A DNA stretch of 6,761 bases, from contig JAQIDF010000167.1 in NCBI GenBank assembly GCA_027858145.1, positions 1 to 6,761 on the forward strand. Direction: 5' to 3'. The notes below the pieces were generated by a model. That model was given only the letters and a program-made list of their open reading frames with translations. It searched no databases and was not told the origin of the DNA. The translations under genes were made by a program, and so were the position numbers. Origin of the DNA: Prolixibacteraceae bacterium (lineage in GTDB: Bacteria > Bacteroidota > Bacteroidia > Bacteroidales > Prolixibacteraceae). This document shows, piece after piece, positions 6,553 through 6,761 of this stretch (positions within the stretch are counted from its first letter, which is position 1; each line of letters begins with the position of its first letter).

Positions 6553-6570
6553 TCCCGATAATTATCGGGA
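6553..6570. repeat. Perfect 18-bp palindrome in the maturase pseudogene
   Basis: TCCCGATAATTATCGGGA is its own reverse complement. It sits between AYAWSRS and GGWAQS, where relatives have only one or two residues (such as R-M), and introduces an in-frame TAA (6559-6561). Its right half plus GG (6562-6572) repeats the 11-mer inserted at 6464-6474. Its TCCCGATA/TATCGGGA ends equal the base of hairpin 3 at 5983-6042. Confidence 0.7.
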
Positions 6571-6606
6571 GGCGGTTGGGCGCAATCATGCAGCCCAATC
6601 ATGAAA

Positions 6607-6695
6607 CGAGCACAATAAAACGTTGTTCAGAGATCTTTATTAAATATGCGAGTTCAGGCGAATGCAATAAAATATTTTAATGATATGAGGCTAAA
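6607..6695. other. Inserted noncoding segment of about 89 bp in the maturase C-terminus
   Basis: Upstream coding ends SPIM (6603) plus AAA; downstream coding restarts at ACC-ACT-GTT (6696 onward). Joining them gives SPIM-KTTVTIARLKRRGY, which is what the family reads. The intervening segment is AT-rich, flanked by AAA on both sides (6604-6606, 6693-6695), and contains CAATAAAA twice (6613-6620, 6665-6672). No terminal inverted repeat or gene is visible. It changes the frame. Its origin is unknown. Confidence 0.5.
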
Positions 6696-6761
6696 ACCAC
6701 TGTTACTATTGCACGGTTAAAACGCAGAGGTTACATCGAATTTTACGATTATTTCCAACGC

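Larger units (their letters stand above)
5792..6761 (+). mobile_element. Decayed group II intron (retroelement relic), right end outside the window or lost
   Basis: A domain I-like RNA segment (about 5792-5914) precedes RT/maturase fragments of a group II intron-encoded protein (6041-6761), both on the + strand and in the expected order. The GTGTT at 5792 could be the degenerate 5' boundary (consensus GTGYG). Domains V and VI, which follow the ORF in an intact intron, are not seen, and the ORF still runs at the right edge. Internal deletions, frameshifts and inserted palindromes show it cannot splice or retrohome by itself. Confidence 0.7.
6041..6761 (+). pseudogene. Group II intron reverse transcriptase/maturase, multiply broken
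   Basis: Coding resumes at DFDVVNHDLL (6041, RT motif 'FD-x-V-x-HD'). It continues through REVKDERLLRLIRKYLKTG and GTPQGSPLSPLLSNILL (from 6179), a hallmark of group II RTs. After KRGLRF (about 6271) it jumps straight to MKKVKEITRKTR...GWLGYFRHANMQ, part of the maturase X domain. The palm segment with YADD, roughly 80 residues in relatives, has been deleted in frame. At IWFRW (6463) an 11-bp insertion (6464-6474) shifts the frame. Removing it gives RW-KKPNKRMRSYIRMG, read on to AYAWSRS (6552). A palindrome (6553-6570) then brings in a TAA. GGWAQSCSPIM (6571-6603) follows, then about 89 extra bp, then TVTIARLKRRGYIEFYDYF to the window edge. The N-terminus (RT0-RT2) is missing. Confidence 0.85.

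Noticed and set aside
5600..6761. CRISPR array or diversity-generating retroelement suggested by an RT gene and repeats
   Set aside because: There are no regularly spaced direct repeats with spacers and no template/variable repeat pair. The RT motifs and 5' RNA fit a group II intron.
1..6761. tRNA or rRNA genes
   Set aside because: No cloverleaf with a TTCGA-type T-arm and CCA end, and no rRNA core sequences were seen. The TTCGAC at 5924 lies in a repeat hairpin, not a tRNA.

Overview
The window looks like an accessory stretch of a Bacteroidota chromosome. Three things point there. The large protein ends in a type IX secretion (T9SS type A) sorting domain, a system confined to that phylum. 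The DNA is AT-rich. The genes start after A-rich leaders with no clear Shine-Dalgarno sequence. The only intact genes are a two-gene unit on the + strand: a small putative lipoprotein (652-1194) and, 40 bp downstream, a 1050-residue secreted protein (1235-4387). The latter carries an Asp-box (BNR/sortilin-like) beta-propeller, a second beta-rich domain and the T9SS tail. Both products are predicted to be exported, so the unit probably makes a cell-surface or secreted complex; its ligand or substrate cannot be read from the sequence.

The unit is framed by mobile-element debris. At the left edge, on the - strand, is the N-terminus of an IS1595-family transposase that runs out of the window (1-128); its element probably ends near 254. 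Positions 255-651 hold no gene but contain two hairpins, a terminator-like hairpin and an 11-bp direct repeat just upstream of the lipoprotein gene. On the right, a third gene once began in an ATGA overlap with the propeller gene (4384), but is cut off after about 14-22 codons by a second, different IS1595-type element (about 4426-5435). That transposase is dead: a TGG-to-TGA stop, a one-base deletion and a zinc-ribbon Cys-to-Tyr change are all visible.

Positions 5436-5791 hold no gene but contain a long imperfect palindrome (24-nt arms, 22 matching) followed by a second hairpin. From about 5792 to the right edge lies a heavily decayed group II intron. It keeps domain I-like RNA at the 5' end and reverse-transcriptase/maturase fragments in two reading frames. 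The RT N-terminus is gone and replaced by three consecutive hairpins. The segment with the YADD catalytic motif has been removed in frame. Two small insertions share the 11-mer TTATCGGGAGG, and an extra segment of about 89 bp interrupts the C-terminus. Relatives of this ORF can still be followed to the last base of the window.

I see no complete new defence or biosynthetic system. The most unusual items are the repeated TATCGGGA-type palindromes inside the intron relic, the large palindrome at 5482-5553, and the truncated third gene of the surface-protein operon.
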